64,000 bases of DNA from Bacteroidota bacterium (GCA_018266775.1 JAFDZS010000007.1:248001-312000), one strand, 5' to 3'; shown: positions 53,884 through 62,847, counted from the first letter of the stretch. Numbers and translations are program-made. Notes: generated by a model from the sequence alone, not told the origin.

Positions 53884-55041
53884 ATGAAAAACCTTTTTGG
53901 GATAGGAGCCTTGCTTTTATTTATTTCCAGCGCCGTTACTGCACAACAAAAGAAAGGCAGTTTTATTTTTGAGTTTACTGTCACGGATTATCAACTGGCC
54001 AATACCAGTAATGGGCGAACCCTGCAAGAGAACTTAAAAAATTTTGGCTCTTTTAAAACCGGGGACAAATCTTTTGGGATAGGTGTGGGTTATGTACGGT
54101 CATTAACCCGGCATATCAACTGGTCGGGTAACCTGCAGACCGTACTGTCCAATTTCCCTGCGGGTTATATTGCCGGTGATTCTGTTGGGCAGGCTAAAAT
54201 ATCTTTATTAGCCAGCCTGCGCAGTAATTTGTTTTTACTGAAGCCCACTGCAAAAGTGAATCCCTTTTTAACTGCAGGCGCCGGTATTGAACAACTGGCA
54301 GGTAAAACTGTACCTTATGTACCATTAGGTGCTGGCTTTCAATTTATTTTTGATGGCACTGCGGGTGTATTGTTACAAGCGCAATGGCAGCAACCCTTAT
54401 CAAAAACAGTAAACAACCCGGCAGTATTGCTGTCATTGGGTATTATGCAAATAAAGGCTGCTGAAAAGGCCAGGGATAAAACCAGTAAAGATAAAATCAC
54501 TCTTCCTGTTATTGCCGATAAAGACCACGATGGTTTCCCCGATACTATAGATCAATGCCCTGATACCGCCGGAACAGCAAAGGGTTGCCCGGACAGGGAT
54601 GGCGATGGTGTTGCAGATACAGAAGACCGGTGCCCTTCAGTAAAGGGCGATGCTGCTAACTTCGGCTGCCCGGTAGCGGTAGTAAAAGACACTATTCCAA
54701 CTGATACTGCCGGTACCAATTTTATTGCCTACTTTGAACCGAATAAATTCATTTTACGTGGCGATGCTTATGAAGTATTGAAAGAAGTGTTGCAAATACT
54801 TAAAGACAATCCTTCCCGCCGGGCTTTTATCAAAGGTTATACGGAAAGAATCGGAAGCATGGAATCACGTTACAAAATGTCTCTTGACAGGGCCAATACC
54901 TGCGCCGATTACCTGGCCAGTTATGGAATAGACAGGAAGCGCCTTACGGTAATAGGCTTTGGGAGCGAGCACCCGGCAGCAGATACTGATGACCCGATGC
55001 TGCAATGGAAAAACAGGCGGGTAGAAATTGTATTATACTAA
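53884..55041 (+). CDS. OmpA-family outer-membrane protein with thrombospondin type 3 repeats
   Basis: The 385-aa protein has a signal peptide (to AVTAQ) and an N-terminal ~180-residue OMP barrel (FGIGVGYVRSLTRHINWSGNLQ, FLTAGAGIEQLAG). Two calcium-binding TSP3-like repeats follow (DKDHDGFPDTIDQCPDTAG and DRDGDGVADTEDRCPSVKG, rich in D-x-D-x-D-G). The C-terminal OmpA domain includes YTERIGSMESRYKMSLDRA and GFGSEHPAADTDD, ending WKNRRVEIVLY. It links the outer membrane to peptidoglycan. A terminator follows at 55077. The start ATG at 53884 has no clear Shine-Dalgarno. Confidence 0.9.
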   Translation: MKNLFGIGALLLFISSAVTAQQKKGSFIFEFTVTDYQLANTSNGRTLQENLKNFGSFKTGDKSFGIGVGYVRSLTRHINWSGNLQTVLSNFPAGYIAGDSVGQAKISLLASLRSNLFLLKPTAKVNPFLTAGAGIEQLAGKTVPYVPLGAGFQFIFDGTAGVLLQAQWQQPLSKTVNNPAVLLSLGIMQIKAAEKARDKTSKDKITLPVIADKDHDGFPDTIDQCPDTAGTAKGCPDRDGDGVADTEDRCPSVKGDAANFGCPVAVVKDTIPTDTAGTNFIAYFEPNKFILRGDAYEVLKEVLQILKDNPSRRAFIKGYTERIGSMESRYKMSLDRANTCADYLASYGIDRKRLTVIGFGSEHPAADTDDPMLQWKNRRVEIVLY

Positions 55042-55076
55042 TCAATTACTGGTAAATATCACTCCTCATTATTATA

Positions 55077-55107
55077 AAAAAGCATCCCTTACAGGATGCT
55101 TTTTTTC
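55077..55107 (+). terminator. Terminator after the OmpA/TSP3 gene
   Basis: AAAAAGCATCC (55077-55087) pairs perfectly with GGATGCTTTTT (55094-55104), followed by a T-run. It starts 36 nt after the stop. Confidence 0.85.
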
Positions 55108-55264
55108 TTGTACGAATTTCGCCAAGCACAAAGAGAGGTTGAGTTTTTCTTAGAAAAGATTTTTTACTTGTTTTTCAGATATTCAATTACAGTATTCATA
55201 AGATAATGGATAATATCGTTTCCTGGATATGGATTTTAAAAACGGAACCATTCAACTAAAAAGT

Positions 55265-55288
55265 GACGGGAGTAAGACTACTCCCGTC
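55265..55288 (-). terminator. Terminator-like hairpin downstream of the 71-aa minus ORF
   Basis: GACGGGAGTA (55265-55274) pairs perfectly with TACTCCCGTC (55279-55288). On the minus strand a CTTTTT run follows. It begins about 17 nt after the stop of the ORF at 55306-55521, and no plus-strand gene precedes it closely. Confidence 0.7.
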
Positions 55289-55305
55289 TTTACCCTAATA
55301 AAACC

Positions 55306-55521
55306 CTAAACCAGCAAAAAATTAAAACGCATTGAATTCAAGTTTTTGGAATATTTCAATGGAATTGGAATCACAGTTATAATATATTTGAGGGATTTGC
55401 AATAAGCATTTGGTAATTGTCCATGCATCACAAAACCTTCGTCCAAATATTTACCAATATTATGCCAAGGGCCGAAAATGTGGAAAACTACGCCCCTCTG
55501 TGGTATCTTTTTTCCGCACAT
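55306..55521 (-). CDS. Candidate 71-aa protein of an orphan minus-strand unit
   Basis: An ATG at 55521 opens a 71-codon frame (MCGKKIPQRGVVFHIFGPWH, continuing NIGKYLDEGFVMHGQ). The frame is open for a further ~18 codons upstream, reading IYDGHFEPVINQLRTIS, before stop codons. It is followed by a terminator hairpin, which supports transcription in this direction. I do not recognise a family. It could be a real small gene or the C-terminal remnant of a decayed one. Confidence 0.3.
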   Translation of the reverse strand: MCGKKIPQRGVVFHIFGPWHNIGKYLDEGFVMHGQLPNAYCKSLKYIITVIPIPLKYSKNLNSMRFNFLLV

Positions 55522-55687
55522 CGAAATTGTACGTAGTTGATTTATAACTGGCTCAAAATGACCATCGTAAATTCACTATGGAGTTTACATTTATTGTGCG
55601 CTTCTTATATTCTTATCGGTATTTCTGTTCATGAAGTGGCCTGTACCACCATTGAATTTATTGTATTCCCTGCAATGCCTATTTTAG

Positions 55688-55695
55688 TACCTTTG
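55688..55695 (+). promoter_or_regulatory. -7 element for ileS
   Basis: TACCTTTG on the plus strand is an exact TAnnTTTG match, predicting a leader of about 45-48 nt before the ileS ATG at 55749. A short GC hairpin lies in the leader (55713-55730). Confidence 0.45.
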
Positions 55696-55748
55696 CACAC
55701 TTATTAAAAACGGCCCGGGTTGTGCCGGGCAAATGATTGGAATATTTT

Positions 55749-58700
55749 ATGACAGGCAAGTACAAAGAATACAACCAGTTGAATTTACCTTCCATAGGGG
55801 AAGAAATTTTAGCCAAATGGAACCAGGCGCAGGCATTTGAAAAAAGTGTCAGCATCCGCGAAGGCCACACGCCTTTTGTTTTTTATGAAGGGCCGCCCAG
55901 CGCCAATGGTATGCCTGGTATTCACCACGTCATCAGCCGTACTTTAAAAGACCTTGTTTGCCGTTACAAAACCATGCAGGGTTTCCAGGTGCAGCGTAAG
56001 GGCGGTTGGGATACACATGGCCTGCCCGTTGAACTGGGCGTGGAAAAAGAATTGGGCATCAGCAAGGAAGATATTGGTAAAAAGATCAGCGTTGAGGAGT
56101 ATAATAAAAAGTGCCGCGAGGTAGTGATGCGCTTTAAAGATAAGTGGGACAGTATTACACAGAAAATGGGTTATTGGGTTGATCTGAACGATCCTTATAT
56201 CACGTTCAAAAATGATTATATAGAAACACTCTGGTGGTGCCTGAAAGAATTATACCAAAAAGGTTACCTGTATGAAAGTGTAAGCATTCAGCCTTATTCG
56301 CCCGCTGCAGGTACCGGTTTATCTTCTCATGAACTGAACCAGCCCGGTACTTATAAAGATGTGAAAGATACCAGCGCTACTGTAATGTTTAAAGCAGTGA
56401 AGGGTGATAAAAGCAAATTTTTGTTCGATGTAGCGCAAAGTGATGACGTGTTCTTTATGGCATGGACAACCACTCCGTGGACGTTACCTTCTAACTTAGG
56501 TTTGACTGTTGGACCAAATATTGATTATGTACTTATAGAAACAGCTAACCCATATACTCTTGAACCTTGTAATATAATTTTAGCAAAGTCATTATTAAAT
56601 AAATTCTTTGAATCTGCAGATAAAGATTCTCCCGTTGGTGCTTTTGTTCACAAATCAAATTTATCTTATAGAATTGCTAATAGGAATAAATTAAGCAACG
56701 AAGAAGTAAAAGATGCAATAAAGATATTAGTTGATAAAGGAAAAGTCACTTGGTGGAAAGTTCTTGCTGAATTTAAAGGCAAAAACTTGGATGGTATTGA
56801 ATACGAACAATTGCTTCCTTTTGAAGCAAATACCCAGGAAAAAATCAGGGGGGTCACCCCGGATGCAAGGCCATTCAGGGTAATATTAGGTGATTTTGTT
56901 ACCACAGAAGATGGTACCGGCATTGTACATACTGCCCCGGCATTCGGTGCAGATGACTTTAAAGTGGGTAAGAAAAATAACCTGGGTATATTAACACTTG
57001 TAGACAAGCAGGGGAAATTTATTGATGGTGTGGGCGAATTCAGTGGCCGTTACGTGAAAGACTATAAAGATGAAAAAGATTATGTGGATGTAAACGTTGA
57101 CATTGCTGTAAAGCTGAAACAGGAAAACCGTGCGTTCAAAATTGAAAAATACGAACATAATTATCCGCATTGCTGGCGTACAGATAAACCGGTAATCTAT
57201 TACCCGCTTGATGCATGGTTCATTAAAACCACTGCTGTAAAAGACCGCATGGTGGAACTGAATAAAACCATCAACTGGAAACCTGCTGCCACAGGTACAG
57301 GCCGTTTCGGTAACTGGTTAGAAAATATGGTGGACTGGAATTTAAGCCGCTCAAGGTTTTGGGGAACACCTTTACCCATCTGGAAAACAGAAGATGGAGA
57401 AGAAATAAAATGTATTGGCAGTGTGGATGAGCTGAATGAAGCAATAAGAAAAGCTGCCGGTGTGCTGGGTGGCGATACCAATAAACATTACCTGCACGAT
57501 GGCATTTTGGATCTGCATAAACCTTATGTGGATGATATTACTTTAGTATCAGACAGTGGCAAACCTATGAAACGTGTGCCGGACCTGATTGATGTTTGGT
57601 TCGACAGTGGTGCTATGCCCTATGCACAATGGCATTACCCATTTGGTGATAAAGAACAGTTTAAGAAATCTTTCCCTGCAGATTTTATTGCTGAAGGTGT
57701 TGACCAAACCCGTGGCTGGTTCTATACCTTACATGCATTGGGTGTTTTATTGTTCGACAGTGTGGCCTACAAAACTGTGGTAAGCAATGGTTTGGTGCTG
57801 GATAAAAACGGCAACAAAATGAGCAAACGCCTGGGCAACGTGGTGGATCCTTTTGAAACCATTGATCAATATGGTGCTGACGCCACCCGCTGGTACCTCA
57901 TCACCAATGCATCGCCCTGGGATAGTTTGAAGTTTGATATCGGCGGTATACAGGAAGTGCAGCGCAAATTTTTTGGTACATTGTATAATACCTACCAGTT
58001 CTTTGCCCTGTATGCTAATGTAGATGGTTTTGCTTTTAAAGAAAATTACGTACCGGTAAAAGAAAGGCCTGAAATTGATCAGTGGATATTGTCTTCTTTA
58101 AACAGTTTGATAAAGACCGTACAACAGTATATGGATGAGTACGAGCCTACACAGGCAGGCCGTGCCATTGAAGAATTTGTGGATGCACACCTCAGCAACT
58201 GGTATGTTCGCCTTTGCCGCCGCCGTTTCTGGAAAGGTGAATATGAACAGGATAAGATCTGTGCTTATCAAACATTGTATGAATGCTTAGAAACTTTATC
58301 ATTGCTGATCGCCCCTATTGCACCCTTCTTTGCAGATTGGCTGTTCATCAACCTTAATGAAGTAAGCAACCGCTTTGCCAATGAATCGGTACATCATGTT
58401 TTGTTCCCGAAAGTCAATGAAACTGTGATCAACCCCGACCTGGAAAAAAGAATGCAACTGGCACAGGATGCCTCATCATTAATATTGTCATTACGCAAAA
58501 AAGTAAATATTAAAGTGCGCCAGCCGCTGCAAAAAGTTTCTATCCCTGCTTTGGATAAAGAAATGGTGGAAAGAATAAAACTGGCAGAAGATATCATCAA
58601 GGCTGAAACCAATATTAAGGAAATTGAAATATTGCCGGCAGATAATGATTTCATCCGCAAAAAAGCGAAGGCCAATTTTAAAACCCTGGGTAAAAAGCTG

Positions 58701-59195
58701 GGCGCTAAAATGAAATGGGCTGCAGATGAAATAGCAAAATTTGATAATAACACCATCGACAATGTACAGGAAGGCAATTACCTGCTGAACCCGGATTTTG
58801 AAAATAAAAATGAAGCGCCTATTTATATTTCAGGGGAAGATATTGAGGTATCGACAGATGAAATTCCCGGATTTGAGGTAGCCGGAAAAGGAGCATTGAC
58901 CGTAGCCCTTGATATTACCATTACCGATGATTTGAAAAAAGAAGGCGATGCCCGTGAGCTGGTAAACAGGATCCAGAACATACGGAAGGATAATGGCTTC
59001 AATCTCACAGACAGAATTCTTGTAAAACTATCTGCAAATGCGGATTTGCAGGCTTCATTTAGTGAATATAAATCTTATATTTGCGCCGAAATTTTGGCAG
59101 ACTCATTGGAGTTTTTGCCGGTAATTAACGATGGTAACGCTATAGAAATTAACGAATCCATTGTAAATGTGAACGTTATAAAAAAAGGAGCATAA
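55749..59195 (+). CDS. ileS: Isoleucyl-tRNA synthetase
   Basis: From the ATG at 55749 the enzyme is 1148 aa. It has the class I HIGH-equivalent motif (PPSANGMPGIHHVISRTLKD), the CP1 editing domain with WTTTPWTLPSN and GTGIVHTAPAFG, WFDSGAMPYAQWHYP, and the KMSKR motif (KNGNKMSKRLGNVVDPFE). An anticodon-binding helix bundle (WYVRLCRRRFWKGE) and a C-terminal region follow. It charges tRNA-Ile and edits Val. The CP1 insert at about 56521-56820 is AT-rich (about 29% G+C by hand count against about 43-48% in flanking lines). The gene is followed 1 bp later by the DksA-like gene, probably in one transcript. Confidence 0.95.
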   Translation: MTGKYKEYNQLNLPSIGEEILAKWNQAQAFEKSVSIREGHTPFVFYEGPPSANGMPGIHHVISRTLKDLVCRYKTMQGFQVQRKGGWDTHGLPVELGVEKELGISKEDIGKKISVEEYNKKCREVVMRFKDKWDSITQKMGYWVDLNDPYITFKNDYIETLWWCLKELYQKGYLYESVSIQPYSPAAGTGLSSHELNQPGTYKDVKDTSATVMFKAVKGDKSKFLFDVAQSDDVFFMAWTTTPWTLPSNLGLTVGPNIDYVLIETANPYTLEPCNIILAKSLLNKFFESADKDSPVGAFVHKSNLSYRIANRNKLSNEEVKDAIKILVDKGKVTWWKVLAEFKGKNLDGIEYEQLLPFEANTQEKIRGVTPDARPFRVILGDFVTTEDGTGIVHTAPAFGADDFKVGKKNNLGILTLVDKQGKFIDGVGEFSGRYVKDYKDEKDYVDVNVDIAVKLKQENRAFKIEKYEHNYPHCWRTDKPVIYYPLDAWFIKTTAVKDRMVELNKTINWKPAATGTGRFGNWLENMVDWNLSRSRFWGTPLPIWKTEDGEEIKCIGSVDELNEAIRKAAGVLGGDTNKHYLHDGILDLHKPYVDDITLVSDSGKPMKRVPDLIDVWFDSGAMPYAQWHYPFGDKEQFKKSFPADFIAEGVDQTRGWFYTLHALGVLLFDSVAYKTVVSNGLVLDKNGNKMSKRLGNVVDPFETIDQYGADATRWYLITNASPWDSLKFDIGGIQEVQRKFFGTLYNTYQFFALYANVDGFAFKENYVPVKERPEIDQWILSSLNSLIKTVQQYMDEYEPTQAGRAIEEFVDAHLSNWYVRLCRRRFWKGEYEQDKICAYQTLYECLETLSLLIAPIAPFFADWLFINLNEVSNRFANESVHHVLFPKVNETVINPDLEKRMQLAQDASSLILSLRKKVNIKVRQPLQKVSIPALDKEMVERIKLAEDIIKAETNIKEIEILPADNDFIRKKAKANFKTLGKKLGAKMKWAADEIAKFDNNTIDNVQEGNYLLNPDFENKNEAPIYISGEDIEVSTDEIPGFEVAGKGALTVALDITITDDLKKEGDARELVNRIQNIRKDNGFNLTDRILVKLSANADLQASFSEYKSYICAEILADSLEFLPVINDGNAIEINESIVNVNVIKKGA

Positions 59196-59196
59196 C

Positions 59197-60066
59197 ATGG
59201 CAACTAAAAAAAAGGCTGCTAAACCAGCAGCAAAAAAGGCTAGTAAACCCATTAAATCAGCCCCGAAGAAGCCAGCACCTGCAAAAAAGCCTGCCCGCCC
59301 AACCGGCGGCGCCGCTAAGCCCGCAGCTAAAAAAGCAGCCAAACCAGCTAAGCCGGCTGCAAAAGCAGCGCCTAAAAAGGCAGCTCCGGCAAAAAAAGCT
59401 GCTAAACCAGCAGTTCATGTAAAACCTGTGTCAAAAACCCCGGTACCAGTAAAAAAACCGGATCAAAAATCTATGGCAAAAAAAGTTGAAACTAAGAAAC
59501 CGGAAGTGAAACCGGCCCCTGCGAAAGCAACGCCAACAGCGGCATCCCTGGCTAATGTAAAAGCTAAAGACATTAAAGTGGAACCCGCCAGACCTGTTGT
59601 ATTACCAAAAATAAACACCACCACATCACGTAAGTACCAGCCCGATTTTACAAAGTCGGTTCTGGATCAGCCAAAAAACGACCCCGGTGCTCCTATTGTA
59701 CGTTACAGCGATGCTGATTTGAATGAGTTTAAAGAACTGATTCAGCGTAAACTGGAATCAGCCAAAAAAGAACTGGCTTACCTGCAGGGATTGATCACCC
59801 GTAAAGATGAAATGGGAGGCGATAATGATGATGCCCGCTATATGACTATGGAAGATGGCAGTATGAGCATGGAAAGAGAACAATTGAGTCAGATGGCCAG
59901 CCGCCAGATCACTTTTATTGATCACCTGGAAAAAGCATTGATGCGTATTGAAAATAAAACTTACGGAATCTGCCGCGTAACAGGGAAACTGATTGATAAA
60001 GCCCGTTTACGTGCGGTGCCTCATGCCACACTGAGCATTGAAGCTAAAATGGGTTCTGTAAAATAA
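59197..60066 (+). CDS. DksA/TraR-like protein with histone-like Lys/Ala/Pro tail
   Basis: The 289-aa protein has a very basic N-terminal ~130 residues with repeated PAKKA/KPAAKK units, resembling histone H1-like tails. The C-terminal ~120 residues, VRYSDADLNEFKELIQRKLESAKKELAYLQG and TYGICRVTGKLIDKARLRAVPHATLSIEAK, follow the DksA/TraR pattern. The usual four zinc cysteines are reduced to one (ICRVTGK; the later pair is TLSIEAK). The coiled coil should enter the RNA polymerase secondary channel, or the tail bind DNA; neither is shown. It begins 1 bp after ileS, as is common in Bacteroidota. Confidence 0.85.
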   Translation: MATKKKAAKPAAKKASKPIKSAPKKPAPAKKPARPTGGAAKPAAKKAAKPAKPAAKAAPKKAAPAKKAAKPAVHVKPVSKTPVPVKKPDQKSMAKKVETKKPEVKPAPAKATPTAASLANVKAKDIKVEPARPVVLPKINTTTSRKYQPDFTKSVLDQPKNDPGAPIVRYSDADLNEFKELIQRKLESAKKELAYLQGLITRKDEMGGDNDDARYMTMEDGSMSMEREQLSQMASRQITFIDHLEKALMRIENKTYGICRVTGKLIDKARLRAVPHATLSIEAKMGSVK

Positions 60067-60109
60067 TTATTATTGATTTCACCCCGAACTACCGGGCAAC
60101 TAAATATTT

Positions 60110-60140
60110 AAAGAGAATGAGTAACTTCATTCTCTTTTTT
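60110..60140 (+). terminator. Terminator after the ileS-dksA-like unit
   Basis: AAAGAGAATGA (60110-60120) pairs with TCATTCTCTTT (60127-60137), an 11-bp perfect stem with a 6-nt loop, followed by TTT. It lies 43 nt after the stop of the DksA-like gene. Confidence 0.8.
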
Positions 60141-60181
60141 ATTATTCAAATTACTCTGTAAAAATTTTAAAAGTATCAGCC

Positions 60182-60529
60182 ATGTTTAAAAAATTAAGAA
60201 CCGTTATTTATCATGTATCCGATTTGCAGCAGGCAAAAGAATGGTACATAAAGCTTACCGGCAACAAACCCTATTTTGATGAGCCTTTTTATGTTGGTTT
60301 CGATTTTGGTGGCCATGAACTGGGTTTGCACCCGGAGGAAACTGATGGGCAGGGAGGAAACCAGTCTGTTTCTTATTGGTCTGTTGATGATATTGAACAA
60401 ACGGTAACATTATTTGTTGCTAATGGCGCCAACATTCATGAACCTGTTACTGATGTAGGCGGCGGCATTAAAGCTGCCACAGTTATTGATCCCTGGGGTA
60501 ATGCAGTGGGATTTATTACTGGTGCCTGA
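60182..60529 (+). CDS. VOC (glyoxalase/bleomycin-resistance fold) protein
   Basis: The 115-aa protein has a single vicinal-oxygen-chelate domain: [26 protein letters not shown] at the N-terminus (the first metal-type His in YHV), [15 protein letters not shown] and [16 protein letters not shown] at the C-terminus. It belongs to the single-domain group often labelled glyoxalase-like; no substrate is known. It is followed 49 bp later by the aldo-keto reductase gene in the same direction, possibly cotranscribed. Confidence 0.85.
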   Translation: MFKKLRTVIYHVSDLQQAKEWYIKLTGNKPYFDEPFYVGFDFGGHELGLHPEETDGQGGNQSVSYWSVDDIEQTVTLFVANGANIHEPVTDVGGGIKAATVIDPWGNAVGFITGA

Positions 60530-60578
60530 TTGCATTTCAATAACTGACCTTCCACGCCATTATCAAAAAAGAAATTTT

Positions 60579-61568
60579 ATGCAAACAAAAAAATTAGGAT
60601 CGCAGGGAATTACAGCATCACAACTGGGGCTTGGCTGTATGGGCATGAGCGAATTTTATGGTACCATCAACGATGCAGAAAGCCTGGACACCTTACGCCG
60701 TGCCCTTGACCTTGGTATTACCTTTTGGGATACAGCGGACGTGTATGGGCCGCACCTGAATGAAATTTTATTGGGTAAAGCGCTGAAAGGCATCAGGCAA
60801 AAAATTACATTGGCAACAAAATTTGGTATTGTTCGTGATCCTGCCAATCCGCAGAAAAGAGGATTGAATGGAACACCGGAATATGTAAAAACATCCTGCG
60901 AAGCGAGTTTAAAAAGGTTAGCCACTGATGTCATTGATTTGTATTACCTGCACCGTGCAGACCCTTCCACTCCAATTGAAGAAACAGTTGGTGCTATGGC
61001 AGAACTGGTGAAAGCCGGGAAGATAAGAGGGATTGGATTATCGGAAGTATCGGTAAGCACTATCCGAAAAGCACATGCCGTGCATCCCATTACTGCCATT
61101 CAGAGTGAATATTCATTATGGACAAGGGAACCAGAAGACGGTGTACTGCAGGTATGCAAAGAACTGGGCATTGCCTTTGTAGCGTACAGTCCGCTGGGCA
61201 GGGGATTTCTCACCGGCCAGTTTAAAACGGCTGATGATTTTGAACCCAATGATTACCGCCGTTTTTCTCCGCGCTTCCAGGGAGAGAACTTTCAGAAGAA
61301 TCTTGACCTGGTAAACAAACTGGAGCAACTGGCAAAAGAAAAAGGATGCACCACTTCGCAATTAGCATTGGCATGGGTGCTGACGCAGGATGACCATATC
61401 TTTCCTATTCCCGGCACAAAAAGGATTACATACCTGGAAGAAAATGCCGCAGCATTACTTATTCGTTTTTCAAAAGAAGAATTGGCGGCCATCGAATCCA
61501 TTGCTCCTAAAGGAATTGCTGCCGGCCAGCGTTATCCTGAGCAAATGATGCAATCATTAAACGGATAA
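60579..61568 (+). CDS. Aldo/keto reductase
   Basis: From the ATG at 60579 the protein is 329 aa and begins [28 protein letters not shown]. It is a TIM barrel with the AKR catalytic set visible in [21 protein letters not shown] (Asp, Tyr) and ITLATKFGI (Lys), and the C-terminal NADPH site [19 protein letters not shown]. It resembles the IolS/YhdN-like branch. It reduces an unidentified carbonyl substrate with NADPH. An upstream TTG extension of 31 codons overlaps the VOC gene and is rejected. The gene is followed by a hairpin at 61599. Confidence 0.92.
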   Translation: MQTKKLGSQGITASQLGLGCMGMSEFYGTINDAESLDTLRRALDLGITFWDTADVYGPHLNEILLGKALKGIRQKITLATKFGIVRDPANPQKRGLNGTPEYVKTSCEASLKRLATDVIDLYYLHRADPSTPIEETVGAMAELVKAGKIRGIGLSEVSVSTIRKAHAVHPITAIQSEYSLWTREPEDGVLQVCKELGIAFVAYSPLGRGFLTGQFKTADDFEPNDYRRFSPRFQGENFQKNLDLVNKLEQLAKEKGCTTSQLALAWVLTQDDHIFPIPGTKRITYLEENAAALLIRFSKEELAAIESIAPKGIAAGQRYPEQMMQSLNG

Positions 61569-61598
61569 GGCAAAATACCCTTATAATGGTATTGAAAT

Positions 61599-61645
61599 AA
61601 TGGCTTCATTATTTTTTCTTTATAGAAAAAAACAATGAAGCCATT
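61599..61645 (+). promoter_or_regulatory. Long hairpin that covers the start codon of the next gene
   Basis: AATGGCTTCATT (61599-61610) pairs perfectly with AATGAAGCCATT (61634-61645), and inside it TTTTTTCT (61612-61619) pairs with AGAAAAAA (61624-61631). That is about 20 bp in all with one small bulge. The start ATG at 61635-61637 is in the right arm. It may work as a terminator for the reductase gene, as a translation-blocking hairpin, or as both. Confidence 0.6.
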
Positions 61646-61988
61646 ACTATTTTTACTGGTGTTGTTTTGCTCCCTGTTTTCATTTGCACAAACCAATAAT
61701 AAAACAATACTTACTCCGGTGGATTCACTTGCCGCATTTGACAGTGCTGCACAAAAATTAAACGCTTCCTTTATTGAGAACCAGCGTATCACAGATTCCA
61801 TTAACATGGAGGAGTTTAACAAACGAAATATCAGCAGCCTCAATGCTTTTATGGCTGAAAGAAAAGAACAGGAACAAAAAGCACAAACGCGCATGTACTG
61901 GAGGCTGACCTTTGGTGCAGTAATGCTGGTTGTTTTAGGCGTTGGCCTTGCCCGAAAGAAAAAAGCAGCGTCCGATAAAAAACAATAA
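61635..61988 (+). CDS. Small signal-peptide protein with C-terminal membrane helix
   Basis: The 117-aa protein has a signal peptide (MKPLLFLLVLFCSLFSFAQ), a helical, glutamine- and serine-containing middle of ~65 residues, and one C-terminal membrane helix (WRLTFGAVMLVVLGVGLA) followed by a basic tail (RKKKAASDKKQ). This topology would place the middle outside the cytoplasm. I recognise no family. The start codon is buried in a hairpin (61599-61645), and a terminator follows at 62007. Confidence 0.65.
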   Translation: MKPLLFLLVLFCSLFSFAQTNNKTILTPVDSLAAFDSAAQKLNASFIENQRITDSINMEEFNKRNISSLNAFMAERKEQEQKAQTRMYWRLTFGAVMLVVLGVGLARKKKAASDKKQ

Positions 61989-62006
61989 ACAATCCTTTAT
62001 AAAATT

Positions 62007-62037
62007 CATCCGGGCAGGTAAGTTACCTGCCCGGATG
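62007..62037. terminator. Bidirectional terminator, 31-nt perfect palindrome
   Basis: CATCCGGGCAGGTAA (62007-62021) pairs with TTACCTGCCCGGATG (62023-62037) around a single G. It lies between two convergent genes (stops at 61988 and 62057) and probably serves both. Confidence 0.75.
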
Positions 62038-62056
62038 GTAAAGCTCTTTTCCTGTA

Positions 62057-62692
62057 TTATGACTTCTGCAATACGCCTTTCTGCGCCATATCTTTCACCA
62101 CTTTTTTGGCATATTGTTTACTTAAACTTTCTGTTGAAGAAGGATTAAAAGATTCGGATTGTACTGTGTACAATAATTGGTCAACATTCAGATCGTACAC
62201 ATTTGTTTCCCACAAATAATTGGTATTCGTGGTAGTGTACCCTGGCGTATAATACCGGCTGTAAATGGTGGAATAGTAACCTGAAAATCTGTTGCGGTAC
62301 ATCGCCACCGGCTGGTAACTAACAGTGCCGGGAGAACGATATCTTTCATTGGTTTTATCCTGTAATACGATAGTTACTGCTGCGTCAAAACCTTTATTGC
62401 GCAATGTTGACAGGAGTTTGTTTTCGTCTTTATTATTAAAAGCCCTGGGGCCAAATTCTGCATAGGCAGAAGTGGCATTAATGCCTTTTTCCTTCAGGTA
62501 TTTTACCATCCGGTTTTCCATTTCTGCCTGTGTGTTACGGTAACGCGGTGGCAGCATACCCACCACCAATACTTTATGATAACTGTTTACATTGGCCCCC
62601 TGCATTTTCCACGATGAAGTTACTTTAGTACTGGAACAGGAAGCCAAAACAATAATGGCTGCCATTAAACCTGCTGTTGATATCCGTTTCAT
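62057..62692 (-). CDS. Lipoprotein of unknown function
   Basis: The 211-aa protein has a clear lipoprotein signal (MKRISTAGLMAAIIVLASCSS; lipobox LASC). An alpha/beta body follows: VLVVGMLPPRYRNTQAEMENRMVKYLKEKGINATSAYAEFGP, FDAAVTIVLQDKTNERYRSPG, and LWETNVYDLNVDQLLYTVQSESFNPSSTESL. The body resembles the LPP20/DUF4136-like group of surface lipoproteins, but I am not sure of the family. Tyr-rich loops are notable. It is the only gene on its transcript, convergent with the previous unit. Confidence 0.65.
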   Translation of the reverse strand: MKRISTAGLMAAIIVLASCSSTKVTSSWKMQGANVNSYHKVLVVGMLPPRYRNTQAEMENRMVKYLKEKGINATSAYAEFGPRAFNNKDENKLLSTLRNKGFDAAVTIVLQDKTNERYRSPGTVSYQPVAMYRNRFSGYYSTIYSRYYTPGYTTTNTNYLWETNVYDLNVDQLLYTVQSESFNPSSTESLSKQYAKKVVKDMAQKGVLQKS

Positions 62693-62847
62693 AACTGCTT
62701 AATTTAATTGTTCAATAAATCCGGTTGCTGCAGTATATACGATTCAAATTCTGTACCCGGGTTTAATGGTAAACAGCAATTAACGAATTCTTTACTAAAG
62801 GCTTGCAAAACTTTTAGATGGCTGTAGCCGTGGCAATAAACCGATAT

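Larger units (their letters stand above)
55108..55748. other. Long gene-free stretch before ileS, with a terminator-linked ORF
   Basis: This holds a terminator-like hairpin at 55265-55288, the minus-strand ORF at 55306-55521, a 49-codon plus-strand ORF at 55558-55707 (weak candidate), the ileS -7 element at 55688, and a short GC hairpin at 55713-55730. Otherwise AT-rich with no recognised RNA gene. Confidence 0.5.

Noticed and set aside
55558..55707. 49-codon plus-strand ORF before ileS
   Set aside because: It includes the ileS -7 promoter element and shows no ribosome-binding site or family match; probably chance.
59103..59342. Hydrophobic Ala/Phe-rich minus-strand frame that looks like a membrane protein
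   Set aside because: It is the mirror of the Lys/Ala/Pro repeats of the DksA-like protein; lysine codons read as Phe/Leu on the other strand.
60486..60578. 31-codon N-terminal extension of the aldo-keto reductase
   Set aside because: It overlaps the VOC gene and lacks family similarity; the ATG at 60579 gives the canonical start.
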